Shown here: in pieces, positions 17,337 to 23,746 of the stretch
Position numbering within the stretch: position 1 is the stretch's first letter
Layout of the letters: each line of letters opens with the position of its first letter
Assembly (NCBI RefSeq): GCF_009795715.1
Contig: NZ_WTCR01000004.1
Span: forward strand, 248,001-312,000
Source of the DNA: Labilibaculum euxinicum
Lineage (GTDB): Bacteria; Bacteroidota; Bacteroidia; Bacteroidales; Marinifilaceae
Direction of reading: 5' to 3'
DNA length: 64,000 nt
The notes under the pieces: generated by a model
What the model saw: only the letters and a program-made list of their open reading frames with translations
Told to the model about the DNA's origin: nothing
Database searches by the model: none
Made by a program: the position numbers and the translations under genes

Positions 17337-19007
17337 ATGCACAAATTAAACGACTTTTTAGCCGGAATTGAAATCTATTTAGGAGGAAGCAATTGGTTTA
17401 CTCTTTTGCTCCTTTTCACTGGTATATTTTTCACCATTTACCTTAAGTTTCCACAAATCCGATTTTTTAAACACGCTCTTAAAGTAGTTCGGGGAAAATA
17501 CGACAAGCCAGGAGAAAAGGGAGATGCTTCTCATTTTCAAGCCTTAGCCACTGCACTTTCGGGCACTGTTGGTACCGGTAATATTGCAGGAGTTGCATTT
17601 GCTATTTATTTAGGAGGTCCAGCTGCATTATTCTGGATGTTGGTAACCGCTTTTCTTGGAATGACCACCAAATTTGTTGAGGTTACCCTATCGCATAAAT
17701 ATCGTGAAACCGATGAAAAAGGTTTTATATCCGGCGGACCGATGTATTACATGAAAAACAAACTAAAAATGCCATGGCTTGCCGGTTTTTTTGCTGCGAT
17801 GACAATTGTTTCCTCTTTTGGTACCGGCAGCCTGCCACAAATTAATTCCATATCCAGTTCGCTTTATTCTACTTTTGGCTTCGATCAAATGATTACCGGC
17901 GGTGTTCTGGCTGTATTGCTCGCATTTGTAATTTTGGGAGGAATAAAAAGAATTGTAAAGGTTACTGACAAACTGGTTCCTGCAATGGCTATCATCTATT
18001 TTGTTGGTGCAATATCTGTAATTCTTTATAACTACGAAAATATCATCCCTTCGCTGGTTTCGGTATTCGCAAATGTATTTACAGGAACAGCTGCCACAGG
18101 TGGTTTCCTGGGAGCTGGTTTTGCTTATGCATTTAACCGTGGTGTAAACCGTGGTTTATTTAGTAACGAGGCCGGACAGGGATCCGCGCCAATTGCTCAC
18201 GCTGCTGCCCGAACCGAAGAACCCGTATCCGAAGGAATGGTTGCTATTCTGGAACCATTTATTGATACCATTGTCATTTGCTCTTTAACCGGATTGGTGA
18301 TATTATCGTCTGGTGTTTGGAAAGAAAAACTTTCCAATCGATTTCAAAATACTGATATGGTGATTATGGCTGATCAGTATAACGATTCGAATAAGAAAGA
18401 TCAGGATAAACTTTTTAATTTTTTAAATGGGAAAACAGATTTGCCCGTTTTCTCTGGTGAATTGCAAGTGAAAAATGGAATTATTCAAAATCCAGTTTCT
18501 ATAATCAACTCCCGCTCACTTGCCGAAGAAGTGAAAGTTTACAAAAACGATGAAGAATTGTACAGCGGAACACTTCCCATTGAAAACGGAAAGTACGTAA
18601 ATGAAAATGGGGAATATTTTCAAGGCAATTCGTTAGTGCACTCGGCTCCCTTAACCGCAGAAGCCTTCACCCGAAGTTATTTTGGAGAATGGGGCAAATG
18701 GATTGTCTCCCTTGGATTGCTTCTGTTTGCCTTTTCAACAGCTATTGCCTGGGCCTACTACGGCGGTAGGTCGGTAACCTACCTGTTTGGTGCAAAAGGT
18801 GTTCTTCCCTACCGAATCATCTATTGCATTGGCTTCTTTATCGCTTCGTTTGCCGATACAACAGTTATCTGGACTCTTTCGGGAATTACCATTGCACTTA
18901 TGGCACTTCCCAACCTTATTGGTATTCTACTATTGCGAAAAGATATGAAAGGAACCATGAACAATTACCTTGATAAATTTTCAAAAGAACATCCCGGAGA
19001 AATTTAG
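17337..19007 (+). CDS. Alanine/glycine:sodium symporter (AGCS family) with large soluble insert
   Basis: The 556-residue transporter carries the AGCS hallmarks: [19 protein letters not shown] (about 69-87), the GGPMYYMK region (133-140), and [25 protein letters not shown] (266-290). About ten membrane segments are visible. It imports small neutral amino acids with sodium (family knowledge). Most family members are 440-500 residues. Here about 105 hydrophilic residues (about 330-437) interrupt the membrane core between [12 protein letters not shown] and [15 protein letters not shown]. The start ATG at 17337 follows a 260-nt AT-rich region, and the gene ends at a bidirectional terminator. Confidence 0.93.
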   Translation: MHKLNDFLAGIEIYLGGSNWFTLLLLFTGIFFTIYLKFPQIRFFKHALKVVRGKYDKPGEKGDASHFQALATALSGTVGTGNIAGVAFAIYLGGPAALFWMLVTAFLGMTTKFVEVTLSHKYRETDEKGFISGGPMYYMKNKLKMPWLAGFFAAMTIVSSFGTGSLPQINSISSSLYSTFGFDQMITGGVLAVLLAFVILGGIKRIVKVTDKLVPAMAIIYFVGAISVILYNYENIIPSLVSVFANVFTGTAATGGFLGAGFAYAFNRGVNRGLFSNEAGQGSAPIAHAAARTEEPVSEGMVAILEPFIDTIVICSLTGLVILSSGVWKEKLSNRFQNTDMVIMADQYNDSNKKDQDKLFNFLNGKTDLPVFSGELQVKNGIIQNPVSIINSRSLAEEVKVYKNDEELYSGTLPIENGKYVNENGEYFQGNSLVHSAPLTAEAFTRSYFGEWGKWIVSLGLLLFAFSTAIAWAYYGGRSVTYLFGAKGVLPYRIIYCIGFFIASFADTTVIWTLSGITIALMALPNLIGILLLRKDMKGTMNNYLDKFSKEHPGEI

Positions 19008-19020
19008 ATAAGCAGTTAAA

Positions 19021-19049
19021 AAAAGAGACTCAGTTGAGTCTCTTTTTTT
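19021..19049. terminator. Bidirectional terminator between convergent genes
   Basis: GAGACTC (19025-19031) pairs with GAGTCTC (19036-19042), flanked by A residues on the left and seven T residues on the right. It serves the symporter on the plus strand and can stop the pentapeptide-protein operon on the minus strand. Confidence 0.88.
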
Positions 19050-19066
19050 GCTGTAATGAATTTCTT

Positions 19067-19639
19067 TCATTCAATCTCAATATCGTACTGACTTAATAAA
19101 CCAACCGCTCCCTGTAAAGAAAATTTCGCTTTTTTTATTTTATTGATTTCAGGATTAATCAAATAATTAAAGGAGCTTCGTAAATCTGCTTTTTCAATAT
19201 TTGTATATTCGAAAACGGCTCTACTCAAATCACAATTGTCCATTGTCGCCCCGGTAAGATCAGTTTCGGTAAAATCTACCTCCTGCAAATTGCAATTAAT
19301 GAATTTGGTTGCCTTTAATTTTAACTTGTAAAACGATGCCAGTTTTAACTGACAATCTTCAAATTGAACCGAGAGTAATAATTGATTGCAATCCTGAAAG
19401 CCAAGCCCAACCATTTTGCAGGTCTTAAAAACTACATCGCGCAGAGCCGTGTAATTTAGTTTCGCCAGACTTAAATCGCATTGATCAAACTCACATTCAA
19501 GAAATATATTCTCAGACAAATCGCTGTTGGCAAATGAGCAATTCACAAAACGACAATTCTCATACTCTCCTTTTGGCAAAGCTTCCAAGGAATAATTCTT
19601 CTTTTCAAAAACCTGATCCTCTATATACACCTTTGGCAT
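19067..19639 (-). CDS. Pentapeptide-repeat protein
   Basis: The 190-residue protein is built of A(D/N)LXX-type pentapeptide repeats, with the central L/F every five residues from about 25 to 160: CRFVNCSFANSDLSENIFLE, CDFDQCDLSLAKL-like stretches, VDFTETDLTGATMDNCDLSRAVF. Such repeats form a right-handed quadrilateral beta-helix. Some family members mimic DNA and protect gyrase from quinolones, but this one has no extra domain that allows assignment. It is the last gene of a probable three-gene minus-strand operon with PhzF (18 nt upstream) and the MazG-like pyrophosphohydrolase. Confidence 0.88.
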   Translation of the reverse strand: MPKVYIEDQVFEKKNYSLEALPKGEYENCRFVNCSFANSDLSENIFLECEFDQCDLSLAKLNYTALRDVVFKTCKMVGLGFQDCNQLLLSVQFEDCQLKLASFYKLKLKATKFINCNLQEVDFTETDLTGATMDNCDLSRAVFEYTNIEKADLRSSFNYLINPEINKIKKAKFSLQGAVGLLSQYDIEIE

Positions 19640-19656
19640 AATTACAATTCTTTCTT

Positions 19657-20442
19657 CTATAAATAAATTTCACCAACACTATACGTTATTGCATTTCCTC
19701 GAAGCATCACACGATGATTCATATTTGTACAATTCAAAACACCATGTCGATCAGATATCTGATAAGCTAACAAATCATTTTTATTCAGGCGGTTGCTCCA
19801 AAATGGAATCAGACTGCAATGCGCTGATCCTGTTACAGGATCTTCAAAAATGCTTGCTCCCGGAGTAAAAAATCGGGACACAAAATCGGCTTCATTACCT
19901 AATGCAGTGCAAATTATTCCTCCATGTCCCAAATCAATTTGTTCCAATTTATTTTTATCAGGATTTAATGCCTTTACTTCCTCTTCCGATTCATAAACCA
20001 ATACATAATCTCTGGCCAAATAAACCTCTTTGGGCTGAATATTTAAACTTGCACTTATAATTTCGGGCAATTCAGCAATTCTAGGCATACGGGAAGGAAA
20101 ATCCAACACATATTTATCAGCCTCAAAACTCACTTGCAGTTCTCCGCTTGCCGATTGAAACCGAATTACATCACCTTTATAATTAAGATGCTTTTTAATC
20201 ACATGCGCCGTTGCTAATGTTGCGTGCCCGCATAAATCCATTTCCACTTCAGGAGTAAACCAACGAATGTGAAATTCATCTTTTGTCTCAATAAAAAAGG
20301 CTGTTTCAGCCAAATTATTCTCTTTGGTTATGGAAAACATGATTTCATCAGGCAACCAATCTTTTAATGGGATAACACAAGCAGGATTTCCGCCAAACAA
20401 TTTATTTGTAAAGGCATCTACATGATATTTCTGAAGTTTCAT
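19657..20442 (-). CDS. PhzF-family isomerase/epimerase-like protein
   Basis: The 261-residue protein matches the PhzF/diaminopimelate-epimerase-like fold. The N-terminus reads QKYHVDAFTNKLFGGNPACV. The conserved acidic catalytic residue is in ENNLAETAFF (about 41-50). GHATLATAHV (about 72-81) and DPVTGSAHCSLIPFW (about 197-211) are the two family glycine-rich signatures. The physiological substrate of this branch is unknown. It overlaps nothing and lies 16 nt downstream of the MazG-like gene and 18 nt upstream of the pentapeptide gene, so the three are likely co-transcribed. Confidence 0.92.
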   Translation of the reverse strand: MKLQKYHVDAFTNKLFGGNPACVIPLKDWLPDEIMFSITKENNLAETAFFIETKDEFHIRWFTPEVEMDLCGHATLATAHVIKKHLNYKGDVIRFQSASGELQVSFEADKYVLDFPSRMPRIAELPEIISASLNIQPKEVYLARDYVLVYESEEEVKALNPDKNKLEQIDLGHGGIICTALGNEADFVSRFFTPGASIFEDPVTGSAHCSLIPFWSNRLNKNDLLAYQISDRHGVLNCTNMNHRVMLRGNAITYSVGEIYL

Positions 20443-20458
20443 AGTGTAGTAATTTGTT

Positions 20459-20854
20459 CTAACGGTTTAAAATTTTTGCAATCTCTGGTTTTGAGTACAG
20501 TTCCGACTTAATCACTTTCCCATCTTCCCGATAGATCGGATTCCCATTTTCATCCAACTTACTCATGTTACTTCGATGAACTTCGCTAAAAATCTCAGCA
20601 TATTTGTCCTGAAGACCAAATTCGAGCACAGTGCCCATTATCAAGTAGTGAATATCTGCCAAAGCATCTGCCACCTCAACCAAATTCCCCGATTCCCAGG
20701 CAACTTTCAGTTCATCAACTTCTTCCTGAATGATATTTTGTCTTAATTCACATCTTTCCTTGGCGGGAATTACCGGTGTATTTTCAACATTTACACCAAA
20801 TGCTTCGTGAAATTCATTCACCTTTTCTAATGCTGTCATACTTTTTTCATTCAA
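20459..20854 (-). CDS. MazG-like nucleotide pyrophosphohydrolase
   Basis: The 131-residue all-alpha protein carries the EExxE...ExxD motif of the MazG/PRA-PH superfamily: QEEVDELKVAW (about 43-53) and EVADALADIHYLIMG (about 60-74). Such enzymes hydrolyse nucleoside triphosphates or related compounds to the monophosphate using magnesium. The substrate is not predictable. It is the first gene of a probable operon with the PhzF-like and pentapeptide-repeat genes. The start could be at 20854 or five codons later at an internal Met. Confidence 0.82.
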   Translation of the reverse strand: MNEKSMTALEKVNEFHEAFGVNVENTPVIPAKERCELRQNIIQEEVDELKVAWESGNLVEVADALADIHYLIMGTVLEFGLQDKYAEIFSEVHRSNMSKLDENGNPIYREDGKVIKSELYSKPEIAKILNR

Positions 20855-20921
20855 TTTTCCTTAAAACGACTTTAAAATTTAAATATCACCAATTCTTTTA
20901 TAATTGTCGGGCAGATTGCAT

Positions 20922-20949
20922 AAAAAAAGGCTGCACATGGCAGCCTTTT
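20922..20949 (-). terminator. Bidirectional intrinsic terminator
   Basis: GGCTGC (20929-20934) pairs with GCAGCC (20940-20945), with A7 to the left and T4 to the right. It lies 20 nt downstream of the stop of the outer-membrane protein gene at 20969, so its main role is on the minus strand. Confidence 0.85.
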
Positions 20950-20968
20950 CAAATATATTTCATTGTAA

Positions 20969-21682
20969 TTATAATGTGATAGCAAATGTCAGAAATAGTT
21001 TTTCAGTAACAGGATTCAAAGTAAGACCTCCCCTTACAGGTAAAGAAAACTGGTCGCTCAGTTTAATTTTATCGTACATGGTCATGTTCACATTAACTAC
21101 ATTCATTTTGTCATCATACATCCCTTTAAAAGGTGTAATACCCATAGCCCATGAGAATTTCTTTCCTCCAATAAAATTTGAATATCCAAATTCAAAATAG
21201 GTTGAATAACGTTGGTCATTGTTTTCATCACGATCCATTTCTCCATAAAATAATACGGAAGTCATAATTGAAATTGGAAATTTAGCACAGCCTTTATACT
21301 TTGCCGAAACATCAAATAAGTGAACACTTTCGTTACTGTCAAAATCGAAAAACTTTGAATTTGAAAAGTCAGGCGCAGGACAATAAAAATCGAATAAACT
21401 AAATTGAAACAATGGTGTGTTGTACTGTAAATACAAATCGATTTCCTGATAACTCTCATCGAAAGAATATGCCCCCCAGGCGCCTGCAGTGAACTTGCCG
21501 GTTTGGAATTCTAAAGTAGGTTCGATAGTTGGTGCCGTGCCACTGTTAAACCCCCGCCACAAATGACGGCTAACCAAATCAATGCTACTATTCACTCCGG
21601 TTTTAGATGGTAAATTGTCTGCTTTTACTCCCCCGCAGATAAGTACTAATCCTATCAATACGATAGATTTAAAAAACTTCAT
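20969..21682 (-). CDS. Outer-membrane/periplasmic beta-rich protein
   Basis: The 237-residue protein starts at the ATG at 21682, which gives a signal peptide (MKFFKSIVLIGLVLICGGVKA). A longer frame from 21748 only adds residues upstream of it. The mature part has repeated aromatic beta strands: SIDLVSRHLWRGFNSGTAPTIEPTLEF, FTAGAWGAYSF, QEIDLYLQYNTPLFQFSLFDFY. It ends in LTFAITL, as for a small outer-membrane barrel. The RHLWRG start resembles the Gcw_chp-like/TorF family of putative outer-membrane proteins, but this is a weak recognition. It is transcribed alone with its own terminator. Confidence 0.72.
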   Translation of the reverse strand: MKFFKSIVLIGLVLICGGVKADNLPSKTGVNSSIDLVSRHLWRGFNSGTAPTIEPTLEFQTGKFTAGAWGAYSFDESYQEIDLYLQYNTPLFQFSLFDFYCPAPDFSNSKFFDFDSNESVHLFDVSAKYKGCAKFPISIMTSVLFYGEMDRDENNDQRYSTYFEFGYSNFIGGKKFSWAMGITPFKGMYDDKMNVVNVNMTMYDKIKLSDQFSLPVRGGLTLNPVTEKLFLTFAITL

Positions 21683-21906
21683 CAGTAAAAAAAAATAAGG
21701 TGTTGTTGTTAGTATAAAAAGAGATTGCATTTTAAAATAAAATTCCATTTTACTTTAGTCAGCATTCCCTCCTGCTTGTTTAAAATCGGTGCAAAAATAG
21801 AAGAAATAGAAAACGGAAATCATGATAAATATCTCCTATGTCAACTGTTATTAAACACAGCAAATTGTCCACTATTATCCCCGATAAACTGCGCGGATTT
21901 ACACAT

Positions 21907-21937
21907 AAAAAAGGGAAAAGCTATCGCTCTTCCCCTT
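21907..21937 (-). terminator. Intrinsic terminator of the PspC gene
   Basis: An imperfect stem (21911-21921 with 21926-21937, one mismatch and one bulge) with loop TATC is followed by T6 on the minus strand. It starts 23 nt after the PspC stop. Confidence 0.7.
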
Positions 21938-21959
21938 GTATATACCAACAATGTATTCT

Positions 21960-22148
21960 CTAATTATTTTCAGGCAATACGAACCAAAGAATAATGTAAA
22001 CCAACAAACCTGGAAATCCTGCACTAAATATTGATAGCAATACATAAGCAACCCGAACAAGACTAATTTCCCATCCTAAATATTCTGCAATACCTGCGCA
22101 AACACCTGCAATCATCTTATCCGATGATCGTTTCAATTTCTTACTCAT
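21960..22148 (-). CDS. PspC-domain small membrane protein
   Basis: The 62-residue protein is a stand-alone PspC domain: KKLKRSSDKMIAGVCAGIAEYLGWE followed by SLVRVAYVLLSIFSAGFPGLLVYIILWFVLP, with one long or two short membrane segments. In enterobacteria PspC senses envelope stress and regulates the phage-shock response. In Bacteroidota such short versions occur alone and their partners are unknown. It lies 22 nt downstream of the acidic protein gene at 22170 on the same strand, so the two may be co-transcribed. Confidence 0.92.
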   Translation of the reverse strand: MSKKLKRSSDKMIAGVCAGIAEYLGWEISLVRVAYVLLSIFSAGFPGLLVYIILWFVLPENN

Positions 22149-22169
22149 GATCTGTGTTTTACAAATTAA

Positions 22170-22424
22170 TTAATCATCAAACTCTTCATCGTAAAGATCT
22201 TCCTGATTCTCTAACTCATCGTTATAGAAGGTTTCAGCCTCATCCATCAAATCTTCAATCAGATTTTGATCTTCCGGAGTTTTCTCCAGCCAATAAACAG
22301 TTTGGTTAGAGTTGAAATCCTCAACATCACATTCGATAATACACTTTGGTGAACGTGTGTGAACGATAAAAAGAGTGTCTGGTAACTCTTGTGAATTGTC
22401 TGCTAATAAAAACTTTGGGAGCAT
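22170..22424 (-). CDS. Small acidic protein of unknown function
   Basis: The 84-residue protein starts with MLPKFLLADN at ATG 22424. A frame start at 22475 adds 17 residues without obvious conservation. It contains TLFIVHTRSPKCIIECDVED and a very acidic C-terminal tail (NDELENQEDLYDEEFDD). It looks cytoplasmic, with no signal or membrane segment. Small acidic proteins of this kind are widespread next to PspC genes in Bacteroidota as I recall, but no function is known to me. Confidence 0.7.
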   Translation of the reverse strand: MLPKFLLADNSQELPDTLFIVHTRSPKCIIECDVEDFNSNQTVYWLEKTPEDQNLIEDLMDEAETFYNDELENQEDLYDEEFDD

Positions 22425-22531
22425 AATTTTTGATTTAATTTTGTGATGTAAATATAGGAAGAGATTGAACTCCAAGCAACAAAATAGACTTAACTATTTA
22501 TAAAATCTGATTTTTTATTTCTCAAGTAAAC

Positions 22532-22789
22532 TTAATATGAATAAGCCTTCTCATCTTTAGCTTCTTCAAACCCAATCTCAGCCACCAAAAAATCAACATT
22601 CATATCGACTTTAACCAAATAATTATACTCTTCTGTTATAAAATTAAAAGCATAAAAACTTTTTCCAGCTCCTAAATTGTAAAATTTAATCTCATCATCG
22701 TAACCAAAAGGATATTTTTCATGAATCAGATGTACAACTTCCCGCTTCATCTTATGAAAGCTTATAATTCTGTTTTTTCTCGTCATAAT
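22532..22789 (-). CDS. Small protein of unknown function
   Basis: The 85-residue cytoplasmic protein (MTRKNRIISFHKMKREVVHLIHEKYPFGYDDEIKFYN) starts at ATG 22789; an alternative start six codons upstream (22807) is less likely. It has mixed alpha/beta predicted character, with FYAFNFITEEYNYLVKVDM and a charged C-terminus. No family is recognised. It is on the same strand as, and 108 nt upstream of, the small acidic protein, and may share its transcript. Confidence 0.6.
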   Translation of the reverse strand: MMTRKNRIISFHKMKREVVHLIHEKYPFGYDDEIKFYNLGAGKSFYAFNFITEEYNYLVKVDMNVDFLVAEIGFEEAKDEKAYSY

Positions 22790-23000
22790 TGAATATTCAT
22801 ATAACAAGTTTACTGTGACAGAACTACTAAATGAATAATTTAATGTAAAATAAATCTTATTTTTTTCTTCCGATCTTAAAGATGTTGTCTTCTTAAAAAA
22901 TACAGTTTAAATTACTTCCCCAACAAAAACAAGCGTAACACACTGATAAAAAGCCTAATTGAGCAATAGATGCCATTCTTCATGCAAACGTTTCTTTTAA

Positions 23001-23031
23001 ATAATAAAAAGACAACACAGTCTTTTTTATT
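23001..23031. other. Terminator-like stem-loop with no assigned gene
   Basis: AATAAAAAGAC and GTCTTTTTTATT (about 23002-23031) form an A/T-rich stem over an ACACA-type loop and could terminate on either strand. No plus-strand gene lies upstream, and the nearest minus-strand gene starts at 22789. The GTTGTCTT segment at 22885-22892 could pair with AAGACAAC in the 5' arm. The 22808-23000 stretch contains no convincing reading frame, so a small RNA or an upstream leader is possible but unproven. Confidence 0.4.
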
Positions 23032-23036
23032 ATCTC

Positions 23037-23071
23037 TTTGTTGGAATCCTCAATATATCTTCCTAAACTTG
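23037..23071 (+). promoter_or_regulatory. Candidate promoter of the sulfite-reduction operon
   Basis: TTTG (23037-23040) and TAAACTTG (23064-23071) resemble the Bacteroidota -33 TTTG and -7 TAnnTTTG elements (one mismatch), with 23 nt between them. Transcription would start near 23078, leaving about 30 nt before the first leader peptide start. It is a by-eye match only. Confidence 0.4.
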
Positions 23072-23106
23072 TATCCGATAAACAGATCAAAATATCCTAT
23101 TTAGCA

Positions 23107-23205
23107 ATGAGTCAATTTCTTCAAAATAACAAAATGTCTTTGTGTATGTGTACAACATGTTGTATGTGTATGGAAAGTATTGTTATGCAAAAAGGAACAG
23201 CTTAA
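23107..23205 (+). CDS. Cysteine-rich leader peptide 1 (attenuator uORF)
   Basis: A 32-codon frame, ATG 23107 to TAA 23205, encodes MSQFLQNNKMS followed by LCMCTTCCMCME. Five of nine consecutive residues (13-21) are Cys, all TGT. Downstream codons 27-30 (GCAAAAAGG, 23187-23195) are identical to the 3' arm of the terminator at 23238-23269 and complementary to its 5' arm (23240-23248). A ribosome stalled on the Cys codons for lack of cysteinyl-tRNA would leave this segment free to form an antiterminator. A ribosome reaching the stop would cover it and allow termination. It precedes the sulfite-reduction operon, and its Thr-Cys-Cys-Met-Cys-Met core is repeated in leader 2. Confidence 0.8.
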   Translation: MSQFLQNNKMSLCMCTTCCMCMESIVMQKGTA

Positions 23206-23248
23206 ATTGACGAATTAGATATCAGAATATTCTCAAGAGCCTTTTTGC
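23187..23248 (+). promoter_or_regulatory. Predicted antiterminator pairing of attenuator 1
   Basis: GCAAAAAGG (23187-23195) is perfectly complementary to CCTTTTTGC (23240-23248), the 5' arm of terminator 1. The nine pairs are mutually exclusive with the terminator. The upstream arm begins 18 nt after the last Cys codon, just outside a stalled ribosome footprint, and lies 8 nt ahead of the leader stop, inside the footprint of a terminating ribosome. Confidence 0.75.
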
Positions 23249-23269
23249 AACAGCAAAAAGGCTTTTTTT
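23238..23269 (+). terminator. Attenuator terminator 1
   Basis: AGCCTTTTTGC (23238-23248) pairs over 11 bp with GCAAAAAGGCT (23253-23263) across an AACA loop, followed by T7. It is placed 32 nt after leader 1 and ahead of every operon gene, so it acts as a premature terminator. Confidence 0.92.
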
Positions 23270-23331
23270 ATTCGACAAAATGATCTCAACAACAGACTTA
23301 ATCAATTCAAGAATATATTTTTCGCACAAGG

Positions 23332-23415
23332 ATGAATATAAATTCAAATCATACAACAAACAGAACCAATGCAGCAACATGTTGTTGTATGTGTATGTTA
23401 TGGAATCCACCCTAG
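23332..23415 (+). CDS. Cysteine-rich leader peptide 2 (attenuator uORF)
   Basis: A 27-codon frame, ATG 23332 to TAG 23415, encodes MNINSNHTTNRTNAA then TCCCMCMLWNPP. Four Cys codons (residues 17-19 and 21) are all TGT. The nucleotide core CAACATGTTGT...ATGTGTATG is shared with leader 1, with one extra TGT codon. AGCAGAA at the stop codon (23414-23420) is complementary to TTCTGCT (23459-23465), spanning the 5' arm and loop of terminator 2, so the same stall/antitermination logic applies. Spacing from last Cys codon to antiterminator arm is about 19 nt here against 17 in leader 1. The frame matching TTCCMCM supports this reading over the two overlapping frames. Confidence 0.78.
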   Translation: MNINSNHTTNRTNAATCCCMCMLWNPP

Positions 23416-23465
23416 CAGAATTCGTTATGTGCCTAAATGAACATTACATATCGAGTCTTTCTGCT
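23414..23465 (+). promoter_or_regulatory. Predicted antiterminator pairing of attenuator 2
   Basis: AGCAGAA (23414-23420) can pair with TTCTGCT (23459-23465), and TCG (23422-23424) with CGA (23452-23454) across an internal loop. This excludes the terminator 2 stem. The upstream arm overlaps the leader 2 stop codon, so a ribosome paused at the stop would mask it. Confidence 0.65.
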
Positions 23466-23484
23466 GCGCAGAAGGACTTTTTTT
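23454..23484 (+). terminator. Attenuator terminator 2
   Basis: AGTCTTTCTGC (23454-23464) pairs over 11 bp, one G-U, with GCAGAAGGACT (23468-23478) across a TGC loop, followed by T7. It ends 20 nt before the DUF2061 start codon. Confidence 0.92.
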
Positions 23485-23504
23485 ATTCTTGTAAGTCGAT
23501 TAAA

Positions 23505-23735
23505 ATGAAGGAAAAAACATACCGAAGTGTACTAAAAACCATTTCGTGGAGAACGATTGGAACCATTGATACCATCTTAATCTCCTATTTAGTGATTGGA
23601 GATTTAAAATGGGCCATGTCGATTGGCGGAGTTGAGTTGTTTACAAAAATGGGACTCTATTTTATCCATGAAAGAACATGGAATAACATCCAATTAGGAA
23701 AAGAAAAAGAACATCCCATTGATTATCACATTTAA
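23505..23735 (+). CDS. DUF2061 small membrane protein, first gene of the sulfite-reduction operon
   Basis: The 76-residue protein (MKEKTYRSVLKTISWRTIGTIDT...) carries the DUF2061 signature: a basic start, KTISWRTIGTIDT, two membrane segments (about 15-33 and 36-55, the latter MSIGGVELFTKMGLYFIHERTW) and a charged C-terminus. The frame is open from 23280, but that region contains leader 2 and terminator 2, so ATG 23505 is the start. DUF2061 has no established biochemical function, though members recur beside sulfate-assimilation genes in Bacteroidota as I recall. Here it lies 11 nt before the siroheme gene and directly behind two Cys attenuators, which ties it to sulfur metabolism. Confidence 0.88.
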   Translation: MKEKTYRSVLKTISWRTIGTIDTILISYLVIGDLKWAMSIGGVELFTKMGLYFIHERTWNNIQLGKEKEHPIDYHI

Positions 23736-23746
23736 AAAGAGAAATC

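Noticed and set aside
22970-23104. 44-codon plus-strand frame MPFFMQTFLLNNKK... ahead of leader 1.
   Set aside because: It crosses the hairpin at 23001-23031 and the proposed promoter, is not cysteine-rich, and has no recognisable features.
23280-23504. N-terminal extension of the DUF2061 frame back to 23280 (about 75 residues).
   Set aside because: This stretch contains leader 2, its antiterminator and terminator 2. The family N-terminus aligns with ATG 23505.
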